Of a stretch of 64,000 nt of DNA, positions 54,986 to 64,000 are shown piece after piece. Numbering within the stretch: position 1 is the first letter of the stretch; each line of letters begins with the position of its first letter. Origin of the DNA: Bosea sp. RAC05 (GTDB taxonomy: Bacteria > Pseudomonadota > Alphaproteobacteria > Rhizobiales > Beijerinckiaceae); assembly GCF_001713455.1 (NCBI RefSeq), contig NZ_CP016464.1, forward strand, positions 433,501 through 497,500, written 5' to 3'. Both the position numbers and the translations under genes were made by a program. The notes beneath the pieces are model-generated. The model did not search any database. It was not told where the DNA came from and saw only the letters and a list, made by a program, of their open reading frames with translations.

Positions 54986-55573
54986 ATGCGTTCTGGCGAA
55001 GTGAAGCGCCGCACCAACGAAACCGACATCGCCGTCTCGCTCGTGCTCGATGGCACGGGCAAGGCCGAGATCTCGTCCGGCGTCGGCTTCTTCGACCATA
55101 TGCTCGACCTCTTCGCCCGCCATTCGCTGATCGACCTGAAGGTCGCGGTGACCGGCGACACCCATATCGACGACCATCACTCGGTCGAGGACACCGGTAT
55201 CGCGCTGGGCGAGGCCCTGCGGCAGGCGCTCGGCGACAAGAAGGGCATCCGCCGCTATGCCGACATCCATCTGCCGATGGACGAGACGCTGACGCGCGTC
55301 GCCGTCGATGTCTCGGGCCGGCCCTTCCTGGTCTTCCGGACGCGCTTCGAGGCGCAGAAGATCGGCACCTTCGACACGGAACTGGTGCGAGAGTTCTTCC
55401 AGGCCTTCGCAATGAACGCCGGCATCACCCTGCATGTCGAAACGCTCTATGGCGACAACGCCCACCACATCGCCGAGAGCTGCTTCAAGGGGCTGGCGCG
55501 CGCGCTGCGCCACGCTCTCGAGGTCGATCCGCGCGAGGGCGGTCGCGTGCCCTCCACCAAGGGCGCGCTCTGA
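54986..55573 (+). CDS. hisB: Imidazoleglycerol-phosphate dehydratase
   Basis: Step 7 of histidine synthesis. 195 residues, the mono-functional form without a phosphatase domain. Metal-binding motifs [31 protein letters not shown] and [19 protein letters not shown] are intact. ATG 54986. It is the first gene of hisB-DUF2628-hisH-hisA; the DUF2628 gene begins 12 bp after its stop. Confidence 0.96.
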   Translation: MRSGEVKRRTNETDIAVSLVLDGTGKAEISSGVGFFDHMLDLFARHSLIDLKVAVTGDTHIDDHHSVEDTGIALGEALRQALGDKKGIRRYADIHLPMDETLTRVAVDVSGRPFLVFRTRFEAQKIGTFDTELVREFFQAFAMNAGITLHVETLYGDNAHHIAESCFKGLARALRHALEVDPREGGRVPSTKGAL

Positions 55574-55585
55574 AAGGCTCGCATC

Positions 55586-56071
55586 ATGGCATTCTACACG
55601 GTGATGATTCCGCCGCCGGGCTCGGGCGGCGCGCGTGACGAGATCGAACGGGCGCGGCTTTTGCCCGAGACCTTCACTTGGCCGGCCTTCATCTTCGGCG
55701 GGCTCTGGCTCCTGGGCCAGCGGCTCTGGCTCGCGACGCTGATCTATGCGCTGGTCTGGGCGGCGCTGCTCTATGCCGGCAGCCGACTCGGGCTGGTGAC
55801 CGGCGCGGTGATGATCTCGCACTGGACGATCGCGCTCTTCCTCGGGCTGGAAGGCCAGAACCTCATCGCGCGCAAGCTGGCGCGCCAGGGCTGGCGTCTC
55901 TCCGACGTCGTCGAGGCCCGCGACCTCCTCGAGGCCGAGCGTCGCTATTTCGAGCGGGCGCTCGCGGAGGCTCCCGCGCAGGCGCGCCTCGCCGCCTCAT
56001 CGCCCGCCCGCCAGCCGCCGGCGGGGCCGGTGCCGGTCATCGGCCTCTTCCCCGAGGCGCAGGGCCGATGA
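55586..56071 (+). CDS. DUF2628 family membrane protein
   Basis: 161 residues. Two to three hydrophobic segments ([36 protein letters not shown] and [20 protein letters not shown]), then a cytoplasmic tail with [19 protein letters not shown]. The family is regularly embedded in his operons of Hyphomicrobiales, but its role is unknown. Its TGA overlaps the hisH ATG (ATGA), so it is translated in concert with hisH. Confidence 0.85.
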   Translation: MAFYTVMIPPPGSGGARDEIERARLLPETFTWPAFIFGGLWLLGQRLWLATLIYALVWAALLYAGSRLGLVTGAVMISHWTIALFLGLEGQNLIARKLARQGWRLSDVVEARDLLEAERRYFERALAEAPAQARLAASSPARQPPAGPVPVIGLFPEAQGR

Positions 56072-56724
56072 GCCAGTCCGTCGTCATCGTCGATTACGGT
56101 TCGGGCAACCTGCACTCCGCCGCCAAGGCCTTCGAGCGCGCGGCCGCCGAATCGGGGATCGCCTCGACCATTTCCGTCAGCAGCGATCCCACCGTGGTCC
56201 GCGCCGCCGACCGGATCGTGCTGCCCGGCGTCGGCGCCTTCGCCGATTGCCGCCGCGGGCTCGATGCGGTGCCGGGCATGGTCGCGGCGCTGGAGGAGGC
56301 GGTTCAGGGCAAGGGCCGGCCCTTCCTCGGCATCTGCGTCGGCATGCAGCTTCTGGCCTCGCGTGGCCTGGAATACACCGTGACCGAAGGGCTCGGCTGG
56401 ATCGCCGGCGACGTCACGCTGATCGTGCCGCAGGGCGAAGGCCTCAAGATCCCACATATGGGCTGGAACACGCTGGAGACCCGCCGCGCGCATCCGCTGC
56501 TGGCCGGCATCGAGACCGGTCCTTCCGGTCTGCACGCCTATTTCGTCCATTCCTATGCGCTGGCCGCCACTCATCCCGGGCAGGTGATCGCCGTCACCGA
56601 CCATGGCGGGCCCGTCACGGCCATGGTCGGGCGCGACAACATCGCCGGCACCCAGTTCCACCCGGAGAAGAGCCAGACGCTCGGGCTCCGGCTGCTCGCC
56701 AATTTTCTGAGATGGAAGCCGTGA
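56068..56724 (+). CDS. hisH: Imidazole glycerol phosphate synthase, glutaminase subunit
   Basis: Supplies ammonia from glutamine to HisF. 218 residues. Oxyanion strand PGVGAFADC, nucleophile Cys in [10 protein letters not shown], and the His-Glu of TQFHPEKSQ complete the triad. ATG 56068 overlaps the previous stop by 4 bp. The stop overlaps the hisA GTG start (GTGA). Its obligate partner HisF is not encoded after hisA, which is unusual. Confidence 0.96.
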   Translation: MSQSVVIVDYGSGNLHSAAKAFERAAAESGIASTISVSSDPTVVRAADRIVLPGVGAFADCRRGLDAVPGMVAALEEAVQGKGRPFLGICVGMQLLASRGLEYTVTEGLGWIAGDVTLIVPQGEGLKIPHMGWNTLETRRAHPLLAGIETGPSGLHAYFVHSYALAATHPGQVIAVTDHGGPVTAMVGRDNIAGTQFHPEKSQTLGLRLLANFLRWKP

Positions 56725-57452
56725 TCCTCTTCCCCGCCATCGATCTCAAGCACGGCCAGTGCGTGCGCCTGAAGCAGGGCGACATGGACCAAGCGACGGT
56801 CTTCAACGACGATCCCGCTGCACAGGGCGCCGCCTTCGAGGCGCAGGGCTTCCAGTGGCTCCATGTCGTCGATCTCGACGGCGCCTTCGCCGGCAAGCCG
56901 ATGAATGCGGCCGCGGTCGAGGCCATCTTGGCGCGGGTCGCTTTCCCCGTGCAGCTCGGTGGCGGCATCCGCGACATGAAGACGGTCGAGGGCTGGCTCG
57001 CCAAGGGCATCCGCCGCGTCATCATCGGCACCGCCGCGGTGCGCGATCCCGGCTTCGTCCGCGAGGCGGCGAAGGCCTTTCCGGGACAGGTCGCGGTCGG
57101 CATCGATGCGCGCGACGGCTTCGTCGCCGTCGAAGGCTGGGCCGAGACCTCGACGCTGGCGGCCGCCGATCTCGGGCGGCGCTTCGAGGATGCCGGCGTG
57201 GCGGCGATCGTCTACACCGACATCGCCCGCGACGGCATGCTTCAGGGCATCAACTGGGAGGGCACGATCGGCCTCGCCCAGGCGCTGACCATCCCCGTCA
57301 TCGCCTCGGGAGGCCTGGCCTCGATGACCGATATCGAGCGGTTGATGGCGCCCGACGCCGCGATCCTCGAAGGCGCCATCACCGGCCGCGCGCTCTATGA
57401 CGGCCGCATCGACCCGACCGCCGCGCTGGAGCGGCTGGCGCGCGCCGCCTGA
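56721..57452 (+). CDS. hisA: ProFAR isomerase (phosphoribosylformimino-AICAR-P isomerase)
   Basis: Step 4 of histidine synthesis, a (beta/alpha)8 barrel of 243 residues. The catalytic Asp near the N-terminus is in [40 protein letters not shown] (second catalytic Asp) and IASGGLASM phosphate-binding motifs are intact. The GTG at 56721 gives the family-standard MILFPAID; ATG 56712 (three more residues) is the alternative. It is translationally coupled to hisH. Convergent with the aldo/keto reductase gene. Confidence 0.95.
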   Translation: MILFPAIDLKHGQCVRLKQGDMDQATVFNDDPAAQGAAFEAQGFQWLHVVDLDGAFAGKPMNAAAVEAILARVAFPVQLGGGIRDMKTVEGWLAKGIRRVIIGTAAVRDPGFVREAAKAFPGQVAVGIDARDGFVAVEGWAETSTLAAADLGRRFEDAGVAAIVYTDIARDGMLQGINWEGTIGLAQALTIPVIASGGLASMTDIERLMAPDAAILEGAITGRALYDGRIDPTAALERLARAA

Positions 57453-57464
57453 GCGCAGCCGCCA

Positions 57465-58310
57465 TCAGAGCATCGGCAGCGAGGACGGCTTACGCCCCAG
57501 CGGAAAGGCCGCACCGATCCGTGCCAGCTCGTCCTCCGTCAGCGTGAGCCGCAGCGCGCCGGCATTGTCCTCGACATGGCCCTGCGTCCCGGCCTTGGGG
57601 ATCGCGAAGACACTGGCACGGCGGGTCAGGAAGGCGAGCGCGACCTGCCGCGGGCTGGCGCCATGGGCCGTGGCGACCTCCGCCAGAAGCTTGCCGCCCG
57701 GGCTGCCCGCCGCCGGGAAACCGTCATGCCCGAACGGGCTGTAGGCGGTCACCGCGACGCCGTGGCGCTCGCACCACGGGATCACCGCATGCTCGATCGC
57801 GCGTTCGCGGAGGTGATAGAGCACCTGGTTGCAGGCGATCTTGCCCGGCCCCGCCACCTCGAGCGCCTCGGCCAGATCGTCCTCGTCGAAATTGCTGACG
57901 CCCCAGGAGAGGATCTTGCCCTCGCTTTTAAGCGCCTCGAAGGCGGCGAAGGTCTCCGCCAGCGGATGCGGCCCGCGCCAGTGCAGCAGGTAGCAATCCA
58001 GCCGGTCGGTCTTGAGATGGCGCAGCGAGCGCTCGCAGGCGGCGCGCACGCCGGCCTTCGAGGCATGGTGCGGCAGCACCTTCGAGACGAGGAAGACCTC
58101 CTCGCGCCGGCCGGTGATCGCCTCGCCGATGATCGCCTCCGAACGCCCGTCGCCATACATCTCGGCGGTGTCGAGATGGGTCAGGCCGAGATCGAGCCCG
58201 CGCCGCAGCGCCACGACGGCCTCATTGCGATCACCGCGCTCGATATACCAGCTGCCCTGGCCGATGGCGGGCACATCGCGGCCGGTGGGTCCGAAGGGAC
58301 GAGTCGCCAT
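57465..58310 (-). CDS. Aldo/keto reductase
   Basis: 281 residues, an NADPH-dependent carbonyl reductase barrel. Catalytic tetrad: Asp and Tyr in HLDTAEMYGDG, Lys in FLVSKVLPHH, His in DCYLLHWRGP. IPKAGTQGHVEDNAGALRL supplies the nucleotide-phosphate contact. The substrate cannot be told from sequence. It stands between hisA (convergent) and folC on the same strand, 19 bp after the folC stop, so it may be read with folC. Confidence 0.92.
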   Translation of the reverse strand: MATRPFGPTGRDVPAIGQGSWYIERGDRNEAVVALRRGLDLGLTHLDTAEMYGDGRSEAIIGEAITGRREEVFLVSKVLPHHASKAGVRAACERSLRHLKTDRLDCYLLHWRGPHPLAETFAAFEALKSEGKILSWGVSNFDEDDLAEALEVAGPGKIACNQVLYHLRERAIEHAVIPWCERHGVAVTAYSPFGHDGFPAAGSPGGKLLAEVATAHGASPRQVALAFLTRRASVFAIPKAGTQGHVEDNAGALRLTLTEDELARIGAAFPLGRKPSSLPML

Positions 58311-58328
58311 GGCAGTCTCCCTGAGGCC

Positions 58329-59651
58329 TCAAACCGGCAGCGTTCCGTTCGCCGAAAGCACCTCACCCGCGAGATAGAGCGAACCGCAGATCAGGATGCG
58401 CGGCGGGGCCGACCAGTCGCGCGCCGCGATCTCGCGCAGCGCCTGCTCGACGGAGCCCGCGACCTCGGCGGTGAGACCGGCCGAGCGGGCGAGTCCCGCC
58501 ACCTCCTCGGCCGGACGGGCGGCGAGATTGTTCTGCAGCGGGACGGCAAACAGCATCTGCGCCAGTCCCTTGAAATGGCGCAGCGTCGCGCCCGCATCCT
58601 TGGTCGAGAGCAGGCCGGCGATCATCACCAGCGGGGCGGGGTTGCGGTCGGCGAGATCGGCCATCGCCTGAGCGAGCACGCGGCCGCCATCGGGGTTGTG
58701 GCCGCCATCGAGCCAGAGTTCGGCCCGGCCGGGCACCAGTTCGACGAGCTTGCCGCGCGCGATGCGCTGCAGCCGCGCCGGCCAGTCGGCATTCAGCATG
58801 CCCTGTTCGAAGGCGGAACTCGGCAGGCCGCCATATCCGGCCGCGCGCAGGGCTGCGATCGCGGTGCCGGCATTGACGTGCTGGTGGCGGCCCGCGAGCT
58901 TCGGCAATGGCAGATCGAGGAGCCCGTCGCCATCCTCGTAGACCAGCCGGCCGCCGGCCTCGTGGACCGAGAAATCCTGCGCTCCGATCAGAATCTTCGC
59001 GGCGCCGACCCGCTCGGCCACCGCTTCGAGCACGGCCGTCGGCTCGGGCTCCTGCGGGGCGATGACGGCCGGTGCACCGCGCTTGAAGATGCCGGCCTTC
59101 TCGCCCGCGATCTTGGTGACGGTGTCGCCGAGATATTCGGCATGATCGAGCGAGACCGGCGTCACCACCGTGCAGGCCGGGTTGGCGATGACATTGGTGG
59201 CGTCGAAGCGCCCGCCGAGGCCGACCTCGAGCAGCACGACATCGGCCTGGTGCTCGGCGAAGAGCAGGAAGGCGACGGTGGTGGTGATCTCGAAAAAGGT
59301 GATCGCGTCGCCGGCATTGGCGCGCTCGCAGCGCTCCAGCGCCTCGACCAGCACCGCCTCATCGACGAAGCGGCCGCCGCCGGGAGCCCCCAGCCGGATG
59401 CGCTCATGGAAGCGCACGAGGTGCGGCGAGGTGTAGACATGGACGGACAGGCCCGCCGCTTCCAGGATCGCCCGCATGAAGGCGATGGTCGAGCCCTTGC
59501 CGTTGGTGCCGGCGACATGGATCACCGGCGGCAGGCGCTTCTGCGGATCGCCGAGCCGCTCGAGTAGCGTCAGGATGCGCCCGAGCGAGAGGTCGATCAG
59601 CTTGGGATGCAGCGCCAGCAGCCGCGCGAGAACCGTATCGGACGACCCCAT
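58329..59651 (-). CDS. folC: Folylpolyglutamate synthase / dihydrofolate synthase
   Basis: Adds glutamate to dihydropteroate and to folates. 440 residues. P-loop HVAGTNGKGSTIAFM near the N-terminus, Mur-ligase-like SPHLVRFHERIR, LEVGLGGRFDATN, SLDHAEYLGDTVTKIAGEKAGIFKRG, and C-terminal DGGHNPDGGRVL. It follows accD by 16 bp in the frequent accD-folC pairing, and is probably one operon with trpA and accD. Confidence 0.95.
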   Translation of the reverse strand: MGSSDTVLARLLALHPKLIDLSLGRILTLLERLGDPQKRLPPVIHVAGTNGKGSTIAFMRAILEAAGLSVHVYTSPHLVRFHERIRLGAPGGGRFVDEAVLVEALERCERANAGDAITFFEITTTVAFLLFAEHQADVVLLEVGLGGRFDATNVIANPACTVVTPVSLDHAEYLGDTVTKIAGEKAGIFKRGAPAVIAPQEPEPTAVLEAVAERVGAAKILIGAQDFSVHEAGGRLVYEDGDGLLDLPLPKLAGRHQHVNAGTAIAALRAAGYGGLPSSAFEQGMLNADWPARLQRIARGKLVELVPGRAELWLDGGHNPDGGRVLAQAMADLADRNPAPLVMIAGLLSTKDAGATLRHFKGLAQMLFAVPLQNNLAARPAEEVAGLARSAGLTAEVAGSVEQALREIAARDWSAPPRILICGSLYLAGEVLSANGTLPV

Positions 59652-59667
59652 GATCCCGACCGCCGCC

Positions 59668-60573
59668 TCAGACGGCTTCGGCGACCGGTGCGGCGGGCAC
59701 CGCAGGCTTGACGTCCTGGCCCGCGGCCGGCTGCTTCGTCAGCAGGCGGCCGAGGCGGGCGAGCGTCTCCGGCAGGTCGTGGCGGTGCACCACCATGTCG
59801 ACCATGCCGTGATCCTTGAGATATTCCGCGCGCTGGAAGCCCTCGGGCAGCTTCTCGCGGATCGTCTGTTCGATCACGCGCGGCCCGGCGAAGCCGATCA
59901 GCGCGCCGGGCTCAGCGATGTGGATGTCGCCGAGCATCGCGTAGGAGGCGGTGACGCCGCCCGTGGTCGGGTTGGTCAGCACGACGATATAGGGCAGGCC
60001 GGCCTTGCGCAGCATGCGGATGGCGACCGTGGTGCGCGGCAGCTGCATCAGGGACAGGATCCCCTCCTGCATGCGTGCCCCGCCCGAGGCGGCGAAGACG
60101 ACATAGGGCGTCTTCTTCTCGATCGCGGTCTGCGCGCCCTTGATGAAGGCTTCCCCGGCGGCCATACCGAGAGAACCGCCCATGAAGTGGAAATCCTGCA
60201 CCGCGATGGTCAGGGCGAAACCCTTGACCCGGCCATAGCCGACTTTGAAGGCGTCCGCCGCGCCGGTCTTGGCGCGGGCGTCCTTCAGCCGGTCGATATA
60301 GCGCTTCTCGTCGCGAAACTTCAGCGGATCGGTCGCGACCTCGGGCAGCGGCACGTCGAGCCACTTGCCCTCGTCGAAGGTCAGCTTCAGCCGGTCCTGC
60401 GCGGTGACGCGCAGATGGTGGTCGGAGCCGGGGATGACGAAGCCGTTGGCCTCGACATCCTTGTGGAAGACCATCTGCCCGGAATCGGGGCACTTGATCC
60501 AGAGATTCTCCGGGCTCTCGCGCTTGAACAGCGTCTTGATGCGCGGCCGGACGACTTCGGAAATCCAGTTCAT
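59668..60573 (-). CDS. accD: Acetyl-CoA carboxylase carboxyltransferase subunit beta
   Basis: With AccA transfers carboxyl from biotin to acetyl-CoA, making malonyl-CoA. 301 residues with the crotonase-like [21 protein letters not shown] and [17 protein letters not shown] motifs. The N-terminal four-Cys zinc ribbon of E. coli AccD is eroded: only the first Cys remains (WIKCPDSGQ and FVIPGSDHH). Similar replacements occur in other Hyphomicrobiales AccD as far as I know. It lies 50 bp after trpA and 16 bp before folC. Confidence 0.95.
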   Translation of the reverse strand: MNWISEVVRPRIKTLFKRESPENLWIKCPDSGQMVFHKDVEANGFVIPGSDHHLRVTAQDRLKLTFDEGKWLDVPLPEVATDPLKFRDEKRYIDRLKDARAKTGAADAFKVGYGRVKGFALTIAVQDFHFMGGSLGMAAGEAFIKGAQTAIEKKTPYVVFAASGGARMQEGILSLMQLPRTTVAIRMLRKAGLPYIVVLTNPTTGGVTASYAMLGDIHIAEPGALIGFAGPRVIEQTIREKLPEGFQRAEYLKDHGMVDMVVHRHDLPETLARLGRLLTKQPAAGQDVKPAVPAAPVAEAV

Positions 60574-60623
60574 GGATCAGTCCCTGACGGTTGGGGCGCG
60601 GACAACGGGCGAGGCCGGTGGCC

Positions 60624-61484
60624 TCAGGCCGCCGCCTTCGCGGCCGAGCGGATGCCCGCCGCCAATTCCGACACCAGCGAGGTGACAGCCGAAACGGTCT
60701 TTTCCGTGGCCTTGCCATCGGCATCGAGCGAGAGGCGCACGCGCTCGACCAGTGCCGACCCGACGACGACGCCGTCGGCGCCCCGCGCGATGGTCTCGGC
60801 ATCCTGCGCCGTCTTCACGCCGAAGCCGACCGCGACCGGCAGGTCGGTGTGCCGCTTGATCCGCGCCACGGCATCGCCGACCGCGTCGTAATTGGTGATC
60901 GCGCCGCCGGTCACGCCGGTCATCGAGACGTAGTAGACGAAGCCCGAGGTGTTCTGCAGCACCTTCGGCAGGCGCCGGTCGTCGGTCGTCGGCGTCGCCA
61001 GGCGGATGAAGCTGACGCCCGCCGCCAGCGCCGGCAGGCAGAGCTCGGTGTCTTCCTCCGGCGGCAGATCGACGACGATGAGACCGTCGACGCCCGCAGC
61101 GCGCGCATCCTGCAGGAAGCGCTCGACGCCATAGACATAGATCGGATTGTAGTAGCCCATCAGCACGATCGGGGTGTCGTGCCCGGCGCCCCGGAATTCC
61201 GCGACCATCGCCAGCGTCTTCTTCAGCGTCTGGCCGGCCTTCAGCGCGCGCTGCCCGGCGAGCTGGACGGGGATGCCGTCGGCCATCGGGTCGGTGAAGG
61301 GCACGCCGAGCTCGATGATGTCGGCGCCGGCCGCGGGCAGGGCGGTCAGGATTGCGGCCGAGGTGGCGAGGTCGGGGTCGCCCGCGGTGACGAAGGTCAC
61401 GAGGGCGGCGCGGCCCTCGGACGCGCAGGCCTGGAAACGAGCCTGGATGCGAGCCTGGCCGGTGGCGGTCTGGGTATCGGTCAT
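60624..61484 (-). CDS. trpA: Tryptophan synthase alpha subunit
   Basis: Cleaves indole-3-glycerol phosphate to indole. 286 residues. Catalytic Glu and Asp are in [31 protein letters not shown] and [14 protein letters not shown] phosphate motifs are conserved. ATG 61484 is chosen; the frame extends 27 codons upstream into the gap before hrpB without conserved content. The usual partner trpB is not upstream: the divergent hrpB gene lies there. Co-transcribed with accD and folC by spacing. Confidence 0.95.
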   Translation of the reverse strand: MTDTQTATGQARIQARFQACASEGRAALVTFVTAGDPDLATSAAILTALPAAGADIIELGVPFTDPMADGIPVQLAGQRALKAGQTLKKTLAMVAEFRGAGHDTPIVLMGYYNPIYVYGVERFLQDARAAGVDGLIVVDLPPEEDTELCLPALAAGVSFIRLATPTTDDRRLPKVLQNTSGFVYYVSMTGVTGGAITNYDAVGDAVARIKRHTDLPVAVGFGVKTAQDAETIARGADGVVVGSALVERVRLSLDADGKATEKTVSAVTSLVSELAAGIRSAAKAAA

Positions 61485-61570
61485 GGGCTGAGCGGTTAGC
61501 ATGACGCGCGCGGGCTGGCGAGAGGGTTGCGCTTGCGCGCGATGGCGGGCTGCGTCACATCCCACCGGTC

Positions 61571-64000
61571 ATGCGCGCCTTCGACACGCCCCTCCCGATC
61601 GACGCCGTCCTCGGCGATCTCGCGGCCGCCCTGCGCAACCGGCCTAACGCCGTGCTCGTCGCGCCGCCCGGCGCCGGCAAGACCACGCGCGTGCCGCTCG
61701 CCCTGCTCGACGAACCCTGGGCGAAGGGCGGCAAGCTGATCGTGCTGGAGCCGCGCCGGCTGGCGGCGCGCGGCGCGGCCTCCCGCATGGCGCAGACGCT
61801 GGGCGAGCGCGTCGGCGAGACCGTCGGCCTGCGCGTCCGGCTGGGCTCGAAGATCGGTCCGAAGACGCGCATCGAAGTGGTCACCGAGGGGGTCTTCGCC
61901 CGCATGATCCTCGACGATCCGGCGCTGGAGGGCATCGCCGCCGTGCTGTTCGACGAGTTCCACGAGCGCTCGCTCGACGCCGATTTCGGGCTGGCGCTGG
62001 CGCTCGATGCGCAAGGAGGCCTGCGCGAGGATCTGCGGATCCTGGTGATGTCGGCGACGCTGGACGGGGCGCGCGTCGCCAGATTGCTCGGCGAGGCGCC
62101 GGTGATCGAGAGCCAGGGCCGCGCCTTCCCGGTCGAGACGCGCTATCTCGGCCGCGAGCCGCTGAAGCGCATCGAGGACCAGGTCGCCGACGCCGTGCTG
62201 CGAGCGCTCGCCGAACAGCCGGGCTCGCAGCTCGTCTTCCTGCCCGGACAGGGCGAGATCAGGCGGGTCGAGGAACGCCTGCGCGAGCGCATCCGCGACA
62301 GGGATGTCGAGATCGCGCCGCTTTATGGTGCACTCGACCAGGCCGAGCAGGATCGCGCCGTGCTGCCGGCGCCGGCCGGGCGCCGCAAGGTCGTGCTGGC
62401 CACCGCCATCGCCGAGACCTCGCTGACGATCGAGGGCGTCAGGATGGTGATCGATTCAGGGCTCGCCCGCGTTCCCCTCTACGAGCCCGATCTCGGCGTG
62501 ACCCGGCTGGAGACGCGCCGTGCAAGCCGCGCGGCCTGCGACCAGCGTCGCGGCCGCGCCGGCCGCACCGAACCCGGCATCTGCTACCGGCTCTGGGAGG
62601 AAGCCGGCAACGGCGCGCTGGAGGCCTTCGCCCGCCCCGAAATCCTTTCCGCCGATCTCGCCCCGCTGCTGCTCGACTGCGCCGCCTGGGGCGTGTCGGA
62701 CCCCACCAGCCTCTCCTTCCTCGACCCGCCCCCAGTGCCGGCCCTGAAGGAGGCGCGCAGCCTTCTGAGCAGCATTGGCGCGCTGGATGGCGACGGCCGG
62801 ATCACGCCGGAAGGCCGCACCCTTCAGACCCTGCCGCTGCCGCCGCGCCTCGCGCGCATGGTCGTGGTGGCGGCGCGCTTCGGACAGGCCGCCGCGGCTG
62901 CCCAGATCGCGGCCCTTCTGGTCGAGCGCGGCCTGGGCGGCGATGCGATCGACCTGTCGGAGCGGCTCGACCGGCTGGAGCGTGAGAGAGGCGGCCGCGC
63001 CGCCGATATGCGCCGCCTCGCCGAGGGCTGGGCCCGTGCCGCCGAGCGGGCCGCAGGTCCATCCGGCCCCCGCGAAGCCCTCTCCGTCGGGCTCCTCCTC
63101 GCCTTCGCCTATCCCGAGCGGGTCGCCAGGGCACGCAGCGCCGGTTCGGGGCAGTATCTCCTCGCCAATGGCCGCGGCGCGACGCTGGAGGCGGCCCAGC
63201 GCCTCGCCCGCGAGACGCATCTCGTGATCGCGGAGATGACCGGCGCGGCCCAGCAGGCGCGCATCCTCTCGGCCGCGCCCTTCACGGAAGCCGACATCGC
63301 CTGGCTCGTCGCCGAGGGACTCTCGCCCTTCGCGATCGAGGACCGCAGCGAGACGACCTTCGACCGGACCGCCCGTGCGCTGCGCGTGCGGGCGGTGAGG
63401 CGCTACGGCGCCCTCAGCCTCGCCGAGAGGCCGCTGCCGGCCGAGCCGACGCTGGCGAATGCGACCGTCCTGGCGGACGGCATCGCCGCGCTCGGCATCG
63501 GCCTGCTGCCCTGGACGAGGGCGCAGCGGCAGTTACGCGAGCGCGTCGGGTTTCTGCGACGGGCCGCGGCGGAGGCCGGCGCGACGGATGCCTGGCCCGA
63601 TCTCTCGGATGAGGGGCTGGCCTCCGATGCCGCCCTCTGGCTCGCGCCTCACCTGATCGGGCGGGCTTCGCTGGCGGCGATCGATCCGGGCGATCTCGAC
63701 GGAGCGCTGGCGGAGCTCTTGCCCTGGGAGCTGAAGCGCAGACTCGAGGCCGAGGCACCGACCCATTTCACCGCGCCGACCGGCTCCAGCCTCGCCGTCG
63801 ACTACGGCGCGGAGGCCGGCCCGACCATTTCGGTCCGCGTGCAGGAACTCTTCGGGCTGTCGAAGCATCCGGCGCTCGCCGGCGGGCGGGTGCCGCTGGT
63901 GCTGGAACTGCTCTCGCCCGGCCATAAGCCGGTGCAGATCACGCGCGACCTGCCGGGCTTCTGGCGCGGCTCCTGGGCGGCGGTCAAATCGGAGATGAAA
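61571..64000 (+). CDS. hrpB: ATP-dependent helicase HrpB (3' end beyond the window)
   Basis: A DEAH-type RNA helicase-like protein of poorly known role. ATG 61571 gives MRAFDTPLPIDAVLGDL; 810 codons are open to the window end without a stop. Motif I APPGAGKTTRVPL, motif II FDEFHERSLDADFG, motif III VMSATLDG, motif VI QRRGRAGRTEPGICYRLW (from DQRRGRAGR). The C-terminal HrpB domain reaches PGFWRGSWAAVKSEMK, close to the normal end of the family (about 820-840 residues), so only a few codons are missing. It is divergent from trpA across 86 bp. Confidence 0.95.
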   Translation, partial: MRAFDTPLPIDAVLGDLAAALRNRPNAVLVAPPGAGKTTRVPLALLDEPWAKGGKLIVLEPRRLAARGAASRMAQTLGERVGETVGLRVRLGSKIGPKTRIEVVTEGVFARMILDDPALEGIAAVLFDEFHERSLDADFGLALALDAQGGLREDLRILVMSATLDGARVARLLGEAPVIESQGRAFPVETRYLGREPLKRIEDQVADAVLRALAEQPGSQLVFLPGQGEIRRVEERLRERIRDRDVEIAPLYGALDQAEQDRAVLPAPAGRRKVVLATAIAETSLTIEGVRMVIDSGLARVPLYEPDLGVTRLETRRASRAACDQRRGRAGRTEPGICYRLWEEAGNGALEAFARPEILSADLAPLLLDCAAWGVSDPTSLSFLDPPPVPALKEARSLLSSIGALDGDGRITPEGRTLQTLPLPPRLARMVVVAARFGQAAAAAQIAALLVERGLGGDAIDLSERLDRLERERGGRAADMRRLAEGWARAAERAAGPSGPREALSVGLLLAFAYPERVARARSAGSGQYLLANGRGATLEAAQRLARETHLVIAEMTGAAQQARILSAAPFTEADIAWLVAEGLSPFAIEDRSETTFDRTARALRVRAVRRYGALSLAERPLPAEPTLANATVLADGIAALGIGLLPWTRAQRQLRERVGFLRRAAAEAGATDAWPDLSDEGLASDAALWLAPHLIGRASLAAIDPGDLDGALAELLPWELKRRLEAEAPTHFTAPTGSSLAVDYGAEAGPTISVRVQELFGLSKHPALAGGRVPLVLELLSPGHKPVQITRDLPGFWRGSWAAVKSEMK

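Overview
The window is a continuous, gene-dense, high-GC chromosomal segment of an alphaproteobacterium. It is most likely of the order Hyphomicrobiales (Rhizobiales), perhaps Bosea or a relative. That placement is inferred from the rpsT-dnaA-dnaN-recF-gyrB order, the PhyR/NepR/EcfG stress locus, a rhizobial-type phospholipid N-methyltransferase, an Omp25-like porin, DUF992 and the rpmH-rnpA-yidC-engB-argB block. I see no insertion sequence, phage, CRISPR array or tRNA gene.

Layout. 0.1-3.5 kb: an orphan protein with kinase-like motifs, a crotonase, a threonine/serine dehydratase and rpsT. 4.2-14 kb: the replication block dnaA, dnaN, recF, gyrB, interrupted by a soluble globin-like chemoreceptor and recQ. 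14.2-18.1 kb: an AraC-type regulator and a minus-strand operon of a small exported protein, an outer-membrane barrel and a periplasmic sulfatase. 18.4-28 kb: two tandem membrane chemoreceptors, glutaminase, a diguanylate cyclase, a phospholipid methyltransferase and a Crp/Fnr regulator. 28-41 kb: the general stress response region. 41-45 kb: a porin, recR, ybaB, dnaX and the SRP RNA. 45-52.6 kb: rpmH, rnpA, yidC, an acetyltransferase, engB, a secreted hydrolase, an ATPase, DUF423 and argB. 52.8-57.5 kb: a nucleotidase, metZ and hisB-DUF2628-hisH-hisA. 57.5-64 kb: an aldo/keto reductase, folC, accD, trpA and hrpB (cut by the window end).

The most interesting result is in the 28-41 kb region. 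It encodes the complete general stress switch: PhyR, NepR, EcfG and a membrane HRxxN-type histidine kinase. Reading by eye, I find nine exact copies of GGAAC-N17-GTT, the recognised EcfG promoter form. Eight lie directly upstream of genes in the correct orientation: the nepR operon, an SbmA/BacA-like ABC transporter, a 92-aa and a 54-aa small membrane protein (the latter coupled to an extensin-like protein), a divergent pair (a 93-aa unknown and a DUF992 protein), a single-domain response regulator and a YihY/BrkB membrane protein. The ninth lies before a terminator upstream of a transglutaminase. The segment therefore looks like a physically clustered stress regulon around its own regulators. 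The locus kinase has a degenerate ATP-binding domain, which suggests a phosphatase or regulatory partner of PhyR rather than an ordinary kinase.

Other points of note are a chemoreceptor whose globin-like domain lacks the proximal histidine, an extensin-like gene whose signal peptide lies upstream of its first ATG, three palindromic intergenic elements, and his and trp genes separated from their usual partners.
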